A stretch of 8,215 nucleotides of DNA, from contig CARMXJ010000051.1 of the NCBI GenBank assembly GCA_949025205.1, positions 1-8,215 of the forward strand, in the 5' to 3' direction. Made by a program: the position numbers and the translations under genes. The DNA is from an uncultured Bacilli bacterium (lineage in GTDB: Bacteria > Bacillota_I > Bacilli_A > RF39 > UBA660). This document shows positions 1 to 5,505 of the stretch, one piece after another (positions within the stretch are counted from its first letter, which is position 1; every line of letters starts with the position of its first letter). Below the pieces are notes generated by a model, which saw only the letters and a program-made list of their open reading frames with translations, was not told the origin of the DNA and searched no databases.

Positions 1-2
1 CG

Positions 3-11
3 AGTATATCA
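3..11 (-). promoter_or_regulatory. Possible extended -10 promoter for a gene beyond the left edge
   Basis: The minus strand reads TGATATACT, one base from the TGATATAAT core found upstream of nusB and mutS here. There is no good -35 hexamer at the usual distance. It lies past the minus-strand terminator at 97-133, where a new transcription unit leaving the window would be expected. In such AT-rich sequence a chance match is quite possible. Confidence 0.3.
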
Positions 12-96
12 TCTTTTTTCTCTATTATCTATATATTTAACTTACCACTAGTATAATTATCATTTTATTAGTAGTCTCTTTAATGATTCTATCAAT

Positions 97-133
97 AAAA
101 AAATAGTACTCAATCTGGCCAAAGATTAAGTAC
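97..133 (-). terminator. Rho-independent terminator, minus strand
   Basis: An 11-bp stem (106-116 with 123-133) has one imperfect pair, which is a G-U wobble in the minus-strand RNA, and a 6-base loop (GGCCAA on the plus strand). On the minus strand it is followed directly by TATTTTTTT, the layout of an intrinsic terminator. It is the first good terminator after proS in the direction of transcription, so it probably ends transcripts from the 245-residue gene and readthrough from proS. Confidence 0.6.
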
Positions 134-152
134 AAATCTAACAATTTAGGTA

Positions 153-193
153 AGTACTCAACTCAGCTTAGTTAAGTATTTCCTTTTTTATTT
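153..193 (+). terminator. Terminator-like hairpin, plus strand
   Basis: An 11-bp stem (153-163 with 170-180) with a 6-base loop is followed on the plus strand by TTCC and a T-rich run (TTTTTTATTTTA). Two pairs are imperfect: one is a plus-strand G-U wobble, the other a mismatch. It faces the opposite way to the neighbouring hairpin at 106-133 and shares the half-site AGTACTCAA with it. It could end a plus-strand gene entering from beyond the left edge, or form one bidirectional terminator with its neighbour. Confidence 0.45.
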
Positions 194-267
194 TATGCAA
201 TTTTTGTTGCTATATTTATTATATATCATAAAAAAGCATTTTTGACAACTTCTATTTCATAAATTTT

Positions 268-390
268 AGTATTAACGTCCAAAGTATATTTTGTGTTTTC
301 AAAGTTTATCACAAACAATACAGTTTCCATCTGGTTGTTTTTCTTCTATAATACAACGTGATTTTAAACTTGTTTCCTCTTTAATTTTTT
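268..390 (-). pseudogene. Decayed duplicate of the proS 3' end
   Basis: Positions 268-388 align without gaps to 1324-1444, the last 40 or so codons of the intact proS, with 10 mismatches in 121 bases (about 92% identity). In the proS frame it reads KIKEETSLKSRCIIEEKQP, then a segment keeping the CIVC pair, then an in-frame TGA where proS has Gly464; the codon for Gln473 is also a stop (TAA). Similarity ends at the proS stop codon on one side. On the other side about 23 bases of proS are missing, after which a weaker match resumes (398-420). Most coding-strand changes are C to T or G to A, as expected for sequence drifting under AT pressure. It cannot make a working product. Confidence 0.9.
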
Positions 391-525
391 TATATGAAAT
401 TGATTTCTTTTCCTCCTAATAAGAAGAAACTCAACATACGATGAAACCGGATAATTTAGCTATAATTTCTCCTTTTAATACCCTAAAATATTACTAAATA
501 TTTTATCTATAAAATCTAGTTCTGA

Positions 526-1263
526 TTACTCTTTTTTTTTAAATCTGCCTAAAATATAATTTTTTAAACCCATCTTTTCTGGCTCCATGATAGTGTTTTC
601 TTGGTATAATTGCATCAAGTATGATTTTTCTAATTCTAATGCTTCACGATAAGATATTTTTTGTACTTCTATAGACATCATTTCTATATTGTTCAGTTCT
701 TTTTGTTCTTTTATTTCATTTAATTCCGCTTTATTTTTTGTTAAAACTTGTACTAAATCTGCTATTTGTAAATTTAATTCTTCAATATATTTTTTGTATT
801 TATTTTTTTCTTTTTTTAATCTTTTTGCTTCAAAAAAAGGTTGATCAGGAGAAATTGCAAGTAATCCTCCTATAAGAGTAACCGCTCCAGTACCTAGAAG
901 TCCAGAATAAAAAAGAGTTTTAATTTCAATAATTCCTATTTGATATAAATGAATCTTAATAAAATATTCTAAAAAACATATATATAGTGGAATCCCTATA
1001 AGAGCTATAATAAATTTCCAAATAAAGGATTTGCGTTTTTTAGCATTGTCTACTATTTTTTTATTTGTATCTTCTAGTCTTCCTTCTAAAGAAACTCTAT
1101 TTGATTTAAGAGTTAAATAATCACTCTCTAATTCTTTCACAATATCTTCTTTTATTAAAACTTCTTCTATATTGTCTTGATATTCTCTTGAGTCCATCGT
1201 TCCTTTTTCATTAGAAACGATAACTCTTTTATTTTCTTTATCTACTAAAAAATTAATATTCAT
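526..1263 (-). CDS. Two-helix membrane protein with flanking coiled coils, function unknown
   Basis: I do not recognise this 245-residue protein. It has no signal peptide. A short N-terminal part (1-30) is followed by a Lys/Glu-rich probable coiled coil (about 31-78), two hydrophobic segments (about 80-102 and 117-138, the second rich in Gly) that would form a membrane hairpin, a second long charged probable coiled coil (about 144-215) and a basic tail ending FKKKE. Both coiled-coil arms would face the cytoplasm, as judged from the basic residues beside the membrane segments. The start is supported by GGAG nine bases upstream and by its own promoter at 1287-1316. The gene lies between the intact proS and a decayed copy of its 3' end, so it may have arrived by insertion or duplication. 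Structural, scaffold or stress roles are guesses only; there are no catalytic motifs. Confidence 0.8.
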   Translation of the reverse strand: MNINFLVDKENKRVIVSNEKGTMDSREYQDNIEEVLIKEDIVKELESDYLTLKSNRVSLEGRLEDTNKKIVDNAKKRKSFIWKFIIALIGIPLYICFLEYFIKIHLYQIGIIEIKTLFYSGLLGTGAVTLIGGLLAISPDQPFFEAKRLKKEKNKYKKYIEELNLQIADLVQVLTKNKAELNEIKEQKELNNIEMMSIEVQKISYREALELEKSYLMQLYQENTIMEPEKMGLKNYILGRFKKKE

Positions 1264-1286
1264 ATTTTTTCACTCCAATGTTCCCT

Positions 1287-1316
1287 ATTATACGTTAATT
1301 GTTATGCAAAAGTAAA
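1287..1316 (-). promoter_or_regulatory. Promoter for the 245-residue membrane-protein gene
   Basis: The minus strand has a perfect TATAAT (1287-1292) with TTTACT (1311-1316) 18 bases upstream as a plausible -35. Transcription would begin near 1280 and give a leader of about 17 bases containing the GGAG ribosome binding site. No terminator hairpin separates it from proS, so the gene may also be reached by readthrough. Confidence 0.6.
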
Positions 1317-1321
1317 GGGCA

Positions 1322-2746
1322 TCAGTATTGACGCCCAAAGTATATTTTGTGTTTTCCAGGTTTGCCACAAACAATACAGTTTCCATCTGGTTGTTCTTCT
1401 TCTATAATACAGCGTGATTTTAAACCTGTTTCTTCTTTAATTTTATCTTCACAAGCCGTTTCTCCACACCAATTGATTTTTATAAATCCTGGTTGGTTAT
1501 TGGCAATTGTTTTAAATTCTTCGTAAGTACTTGCTTCGTAAAGCATAGAGTTTCTTCTTTCTAGTGCTCTATTATAAAGATTTTCTTGAATTTCTTCTAG
1601 CAAGGTGCCTATTTTTTCTACTGCAACTTCAAGAGGGACTTCTATCTTTTCTAACGTATCTCTTCGAACTAGAGTTACTTTTCCAGCTTCTAAATCTCTT
1701 TTTCCTACTTCTAAACGAATGGGATATCCTTTTACTTCTGCTTCTGCAAATTTAAATCCTGGTGTTTTATCTGATGTATCGATTAGAGAAGTAATTTCTT
1801 TTTGGTTTAATTTTTCTTGGATTTCTAAAACCGTCTTTGTTACTTTTTCATCGTTTCCGATTGGAATTAACATTACTTTTGTTGGAGCAATGTTTGGCGG
1901 CAAGACAAGACCGTGGTCATCTGAATGAGTCATAATAATGGCCCCAATCATTCTTGTTGTTACGCCCCAGCTGGTTTGGTAAGGATTTACCAGTTTGTTT
2001 TCTCTATTTAAAAATTCAATTCCAAAAGATGCGGCAAAGCCATTTCCAAAATAATGACTCGTTCCGTTTTGAAGGGCTACTCCATCATACATCATTGCTT
2101 CGATGGTATATGTTTCTTCTGCCCCTGCAAATTTTTCTTTTTCGGTTTTTCTTCCGGTGATTACAGGAAGAGCTAAATACTTTCTTTGAAAGTCTTCGTA
2201 AACTTTAAACATTTTTCTGGTTTCTTCTCTGGCTTCCTTTTCTGTTTCATGCATTGTATGTCCTTCTTGCCATAGAATTTCTCTACTTCTTAAGAAAGGA
2301 CGAGTTGTTTTCTCCCAACGGACAATGGTACACCATTGGTTATACAAAAGGGGTAAATCACGATATGATTTTATAATTTTTTTAAAGTGGTCACAAAACA
2401 ATACTTCGCTTGTAGGACGCACACACATTCTTTCTTCTAGTAATTCAGAACCACCATGTGTTACCCAAGCAACTTCGGGTGCAAAACCTTTAACATGTTC
2501 TTTTTCGACATTTAACAAACTTTCAGGAATAAACATGGGCATTTGTAAATTAACGTGTCCTAGTCTTTTAAATTCTTTATCTAAAATACTTTGGATGTTT
2601 TCCCAAATCGCATAGCCATAAGGTCTTATTATCATGCTTCCTTTTACAGAAGAGTAATCTACTAAATCAGCTTTTTTTACAACATCGGTATACCATTGTG
2701 CAAAATCTTCGTCGCGACTGGTAATCTCTTTTACTAATTTTGCCAT
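1322..2746 (-). CDS. proS: Prolyl-tRNA synthetase, archaeal/eukaryote-like type
   Basis: This cytoplasmic class II synthetase activates proline with ATP and charges tRNA-Pro. Its 474 residues match the short ProS type that lacks the editing insertion of the E. coli enzyme. Visible parts are motif 1 (about 63-78), the RPTSE proline/ATP-site loop (110-114), motif 2 (RWEKTTRPFLRSREILWQEG, 143-162), the HYFG segment (231-234), motif 3 around GVTTRMIGA (261-269), an anticodon-binding domain (about 287-385) and a C-terminal zinc-binding domain with Cys427, Cys432, Cys457 and Cys460. It ends in the conserved C-terminal Tyr. GGAG six bases before the ATG overlaps the end of xseB, so proS is the last gene of the nusB-xseA-xseB operon and probably translationally coupled. 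No terminator follows directly; a decayed copy of its 3' end lies about 0.9 kb downstream. Confidence 0.97.
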   Translation of the reverse strand: MAKLVKEITSRDEDFAQWYTDVVKKADLVDYSSVKGSMIIRPYGYAIWENIQSILDKEFKRLGHVNLQMPMFIPESLLNVEKEHVKGFAPEVAWVTHGGSELLEERMCVRPTSEVLFCDHFKKIIKSYRDLPLLYNQWCTIVRWEKTTRPFLRSREILWQEGHTMHETEKEAREETRKMFKVYEDFQRKYLALPVITGRKTEKEKFAGAEETYTIEAMMYDGVALQNGTSHYFGNGFAASFGIEFLNRENKLVNPYQTSWGVTTRMIGAIIMTHSDDHGLVLPPNIAPTKVMLIPIGNDEKVTKTVLEIQEKLNQKEITSLIDTSDKTPGFKFAEAEVKGYPIRLEVGKRDLEAGKVTLVRRDTLEKIEVPLEVAVEKIGTLLEEIQENLYNRALERRNSMLYEASTYEEFKTIANNQPGFIKINWCGETACEDKIKEETGLKSRCIIEEEQPDGNCIVCGKPGKHKIYFGRQY

Positions 2747-2755
2747 AAGTAACTC

Positions 2756-2983
2756 CTAGTTGTTTTCTTCTTCAATTGAGAAATCTACTAATTCCCCATT
2801 TTCTTTTAAAATTTTGTTTACTTTTTCGGTGGCAGTATTTAATTTGTCACTACAAAATTTGACTAATTTCATCGCTTCGGTATATTTATCGATAGCACGT
2901 TCTAATTCTGTACTTCCACTTTCTAATTCTTGTACAATTTTTTCTAAATTTTCTAATGCTTGTTCAAAACTTAAATTTTCCAT
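2756..2983 (-). CDS. xseB: Exodeoxyribonuclease VII small subunit
   Basis: This is the small subunit of exonuclease VII, which degrades single-stranded DNA from both ends to short oligonucleotides. Several XseB chains bind each XseA. At 75 residues it has the usual family length and the expected helical hairpin, with the typical N-terminal pattern SFEQALENLEKIVQELESG (4-22) followed by LERAIDKYTEAMKLVKFC. The ATG lies inside the 3' end of xseA (13-bp overlap) and follows a strong AAAGGAG eight bases upstream, a layout typical of translational coupling that would keep the subunits in proportion. It stops at TAG, and that stop overlaps the start of the TAGGAG ribosome binding region of proS. 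Confidence 0.96.
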   Translation of the reverse strand: MENLSFEQALENLEKIVQELESGSTELERAIDKYTEAMKLVKFCSDKLNTATEKVNKILKENGELVDFSIEEENN

Positions 2984-4320
2984 TCTTTTTTCTCCTTTAC
3001 AACAGCGATTAATTCGCCTTTACTTAGTTTTATGTTTATTTTATCTTCAATATTAATTTCTTCTTTGTCTTTTATAATTTTTTCTTCTTTGGTTACTAAA
3101 CTATATCCTTTATCGAGTATATTTAAGGGATTTACAAGTTTTAGGGTATTAATCATCATTTCTTCTTTATGTTTGTTTTTTTCTAAAATATTTTTTATTA
3201 AGTTGGTTGCTTTTATTTTAGATGTTTCTAAACTGACTCTATCTTTTTCATACATCCGTAAAGGTTCTTTTAATATCGAGTTATTTTTTAAAAGAAGCAA
3301 TGCATTTTCACTTTCTGCTAATTTGTTTTTGATTTGTTTAGTAGCTTGTTCAAGTAAACTATCTAATTTTTGTTCTTTTAATTCATACAAAGCCATCGGA
3401 TTTTTTAAAATAAAGTTATTTTTTAAATGGTCTAGTTTTGTATTTTTATGTTTTATGGTATTTTCCATGTATGTTTTTAAACGACTTTTCTTTTCGTTTA
3501 TATAGTATAATGTATCAAGCTTGGTCGGGACTGCCATTTCTGCTGCACCAGTAGGTGTCGGGGCTCTTAGGTCTGCAACAAAGTCGGCGATGGTAAAATC
3601 CACTTCGTGCCCTACCGCACTAATTATGGGAATTTTCGATGCAAATATCGCACGTGCTACTATTTCTTCATTAAAAGCCCATAAGTCTTCAATGGAACCT
3701 CCCCCACGACCACAGATAATGACATCTAAATCAAATTCGTTTGCTTTTTTTATCTGGCGAACAATTTCTGGGGCAGCGGATGCTCCTTGAACAAGAGATG
3801 GAAATAAAATGGTTTCACAGATAGGATACCTTCTTTTAATGGTACTTAAAATATCTCTTATTGCTGCTCCTGTGGATGCGGTGATGATTCCAATTCTTTT
3901 CGGGTATTTCGGGATTGGCTTTTTATATCTTTTATCAAACAACCCTTCACTTGCTAATTTTTTCTTTAATTTTTCATATTCGATGTATAAGTTGCCAATG
4001 CCATCCATTTCCATTTTTTCGACATAGATTTGGTAAGTCCCTTGAGCTGGGTAGCAAGAAATACGTCCTGTTACTAAAACATTCATGCCATCTTCTGGTT
4101 TAAACTGTAAGGATAAAGCATTATTATAAAACATGACAGCACTTATTCTTGAAGTTTCATCTTTTAACGTGAAATACAAGTGACCTCTGGTGTGGTTTTT
4201 AAAGTTTGAGATTTCTCCTCGTAAATAGATTCTACGAAGAAAAGTATTTTCCTCAAACATGGTTTTGATATATTCGTTTAAATCACTTATTTTTAGGTAT
4301 TTTTCTTCCGTAGCAATCAT
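2971..4320 (-). CDS. xseA: Exodeoxyribonuclease VII large subunit
   Basis: This is the catalytic subunit of exonuclease VII, a single-strand-specific DNA exonuclease used in repair and clean-up of recombination and mismatch-repair intermediates. At 449 residues it is full length. It has an N-terminal OB-fold that binds single-stranded DNA (about 6-105, with LRGEISNFK and GHLYFTLKD) and the exonuclease VII catalytic domain. The latter shows RIGIITASTGAAIRDI (142-157), GRGGGSIEDLWAFNEE (204-219), SAVGHEVDFTIADF (234-247) and LRAPTPTGAAE (251-261). A long charged, helical stretch (about 270-400), expected to carry the XseB binding sites, precedes a C-terminal segment with the typical DKGYSLV motif. 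The ATG is 18 bases after nusB; the ribosome binding site (AGGG, six bases upstream) is weaker than those of its neighbours. The 3' end overlaps xseB. Confidence 0.97.
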   Translation of the reverse strand: MIATEEKYLKISDLNEYIKTMFEENTFLRRIYLRGEISNFKNHTRGHLYFTLKDETSRISAVMFYNNALSLQFKPEDGMNVLVTGRISCYPAQGTYQIYVEKMEMDGIGNLYIEYEKLKKKLASEGLFDKRYKKPIPKYPKRIGIITASTGAAIRDILSTIKRRYPICETILFPSLVQGASAAPEIVRQIKKANEFDLDVIICGRGGGSIEDLWAFNEEIVARAIFASKIPIISAVGHEVDFTIADFVADLRAPTPTGAAEMAVPTKLDTLYYINEKKSRLKTYMENTIKHKNTKLDHLKNNFILKNPMALYELKEQKLDSLLEQATKQIKNKLAESENALLLLKNNSILKEPLRMYEKDRVSLETSKIKATNLIKNILEKNKHKEEMMINTLKLVNPLNILDKGYSLVTKEEKIIKDKEEINIEDKINIKLSKGELIAVVKEKKEWKI

Positions 4321-4338
4321 ACGTTTCCCTACTTTCTT

Positions 4339-4734
4339 TTATTCTCTAATCATTTTATCTAATACAGCGTTAATGATTTTTCGAACGGCATCATCGCTGT
4401 ATTTTTTGGATAGTTCAACCGCTTCGTTAATTACGACAATTTCTGGAGTATCTGTGTATTTTATTTCAAAAAGAGCAATCCGCAAAATAGAGGCGCCGGT
4501 TTTATCTAGTCTATCGATAGTCCAATCTTTGATATATTGATTGGCTAGGGTATCTAATTCGTTTTCATGGGTAATGACTCCATAGACAATGTCTTTTACA
4601 AATTCGTTTTCAATTTCTATATTGTCTTTGATAATTTCTTCTACATCTACTTCTATTTTGTTTTCTTTTAGCAAGTTGTATTGGTAAAGAATAATCATAC
4701 ATTTTTCTCTTAATTCACTTCTTTTTAGTGTCAT
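4339..4734 (-). CDS. nusB: Transcription antitermination factor NusB
   Basis: NusB is a small all-helical RNA-binding protein that with NusE (ribosomal protein S10) binds boxA and keeps RNA polymerase elongating through rRNA operons. The 131-residue product has the usual length and the family pattern: KRSELREKCMIILYQYN near the N terminus, ILRIALFEI (about 83-91), INEAVELSKKY (102-112) and a final NAVLDKM helix. An ATG four codons upstream (4746) is possible, but 4734 is preferred. Family members begin close to the KR.ELRE motif, GGTG lies six bases before this ATG, and the predicted transcription start (about 4743-4745) falls on the upstream ATG. It opens the operon nusB-xseA-xseB-proS. Confidence 0.93.
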   Translation of the reverse strand: MTLKRSELREKCMIILYQYNLLKENKIEVDVEEIIKDNIEIENEFVKDIVYGVITHENELDTLANQYIKDWTIDRLDKTGASILRIALFEIKYTDTPEIVVINEAVELSKKYSDDAVRKIINAVLDKMIRE

Positions 4735-4750
4735 AAAAATCACCATACCT

Positions 4751-4759
4751 ATTATATCA
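4751..4759 (-). promoter_or_regulatory. Extended -10 promoter of the nusB operon
   Basis: The minus strand reads TGATATAAT: a perfect TATAAT with the TG of an extended -10 element. No convincing -35 hexamer is present, and the expected position overlaps the preceding terminator. Transcription should start near 4743-4745, giving a leader of only about ten bases before the preferred nusB ATG. The same 10-base string ATGATATAAT precedes mutS. Confidence 0.65.
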
Positions 4760-4770
4760 TAACAAACATG

Positions 4771-4795
4771 AAAAACCTAGTTAAAAACTAGGCTT
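4771..4795 (-). terminator. Rho-independent terminator of the mutS operon
   Basis: A perfect 7-bp stem (CCTAGTT at 4776-4782 with AACTAGG at 4786-4792, plus-strand reading) has a 3-base loop. It can be extended by a G-U and two A-U pairs, and TTTTT follows on the minus strand. It starts six bases past the stop codon of the 229-residue gene and just before the nusB promoter, so it separates the two operons. Confidence 0.85.
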
Positions 4796-4800
4796 CTTTA

Positions 4801-5490
4801 TTACTTGCATTTTCTTCTTACAGGTGTTAGTGTTTCACTTTTTTCTTCTAAGGATTCATAAATTTCAGGTAAGTGATAAAGCAAACTTTCTTCTCTTCTT
4901 TCTTTTTGAATGATAATGGTATCTTTTTTAAAAATTTTGTTCCACCAATTTTCAAAAGCATTGGTCCTTGTTTCTTCTACGGAACGAATTTCTAATCGTT
5001 CTGTTTTATTTAGAGACATTTTTTCTTTTGGTTTTGCCTTTACAGTTTTAGAATATATATCTATCATAATTCCTTCTTTTGATTTGTGATAACTAAAAAC
5101 GGGTATCTCTAGATTCATTTCTTGGTATTCTTTTATCATAAACGCATCTTCTTTAGTTACTAGATAGTTTTCAGCTGTATCTCCATTAAAATCGATTCGA
5201 AACAAAATGCCCCCTTTGGAGTTATTTTTCATAATTAAATGGTTTTTGTTGTCTAAAAATATATAGTATTCTGTATTTCCAAACTCTATGTATACATTTT
5301 CTTTTCCCTTTTCATTTGTACGTCTAACTTTCATTTCTAAGGGTGAAAATTCTACTCTTTTAAAAATACCCTTTATATTTTTTTCTAAAAAGTACCCAAG
5401 GATTATTTTGATTTGCTGAAATTCTATTTTCTTATTTTCCTCTGCAATTTGAGGTGTAAAAATTTTTGTTAATGCATCTACAAGTTGCAT
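4801..5490 (-). CDS. Conserved-context hypothetical protein downstream of mutS
   Basis: I do not recognise this 229-residue protein. It has no signal peptide, no membrane segment and no cysteine cluster (one Cys, next to the C terminus). The middle (about 45-150) has alternating hydrophobic and charged residues suggesting beta strands, for example VYIEFGNTEYYIFLD and GGILFRIDFNG. The last 80 residues are strongly charged, with an aromatic patch NAFENWWNKIFKKD (177-190) and a basic end (PVRRKCK). The start is secure: AAAGGAG lies seven bases before the ATG. It begins 15 bases after mutS and is closed by a terminator, so it is co-transcribed with mutS, in the place where many Firmicutes carry mutL. 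It is not MutL: there is no GHKL ATPase motif. A link to mismatch repair is inferred from position only. Confidence 0.8.
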   Translation of the reverse strand: MQLVDALTKIFTPQIAEENKKIEFQQIKIILGYFLEKNIKGIFKRVEFSPLEMKVRRTNEKGKENVYIEFGNTEYYIFLDNKNHLIMKNNSKGGILFRIDFNGDTAENYLVTKEDAFMIKEYQEMNLEIPVFSYHKSKEGIMIDIYSKTVKAKPKEKMSLNKTERLEIRSVEETRTNAFENWWNKIFKKDTIIIQKERREESLLYHLPEIYESLEEKSETLTPVRRKCK

Positions 5491-5505
5491 TTAAATTCTC
5501 CTTTC

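Larger units (their letters stand above)
1..525. other. Gene-free region with proS remnant and two terminator-like hairpins
   Basis: No open reading frame of convincing length or with a good ribosome binding site is visible on either strand. From right to left the region holds an AT-only palindrome (500-515), a stretch with a stranded ribosome binding site (469-476), a decayed copy of the proS 3' end (268-390, perhaps to 420), an AT-rich stretch without clear signals (181-267), two hairpins with flanking A or T runs (97-193), and a possible promoter core at the left edge (3-11). The stretch 12-96 shows nothing I can name. It looks like decaying sequence between two transcription units. Confidence 0.7.

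Noticed and set aside
218..248. Possible minus-strand promoter (TATAAT at 218-223, TTGTCA at 243-248)
   Set aside because: The spacing of 19 is long and there is no gene downstream before the terminator at 97-133; it is likely chance in AT-rich sequence.
299..301. TGA in the proS copy read as tryptophan (Mollicutes code)
   Set aside because: proS itself ends at TGA at the expected family length, and the copy also has an in-frame TAA at 272-274, so it is dead under either code.
390..437. 15-codon minus-strand reading frame starting at ATG 437
   Set aside because: There is no ribosome binding site before the ATG, and it runs into the decayed proS copy, so there is no sign of selection as a peptide.
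500..515. AT-only palindrome downstream of the 245-residue gene
   Set aside because: The 7-bp arms are separated by two bases and contain no G or C, so the hairpin would be weak; I do not call it a terminator.
3032..3505. 157-codon open frame on the plus strand
   Set aside because: It is antisense to the helical part of xseA; its Ser/Leu/Phe-rich composition mirrors the Lys/Glu codons on the other strand.
4735..4746. Upstream ATG start for nusB
   Set aside because: It has no properly spaced ribosome binding site and coincides with the predicted transcription start; the ATG at 4734 fits the family N terminus.
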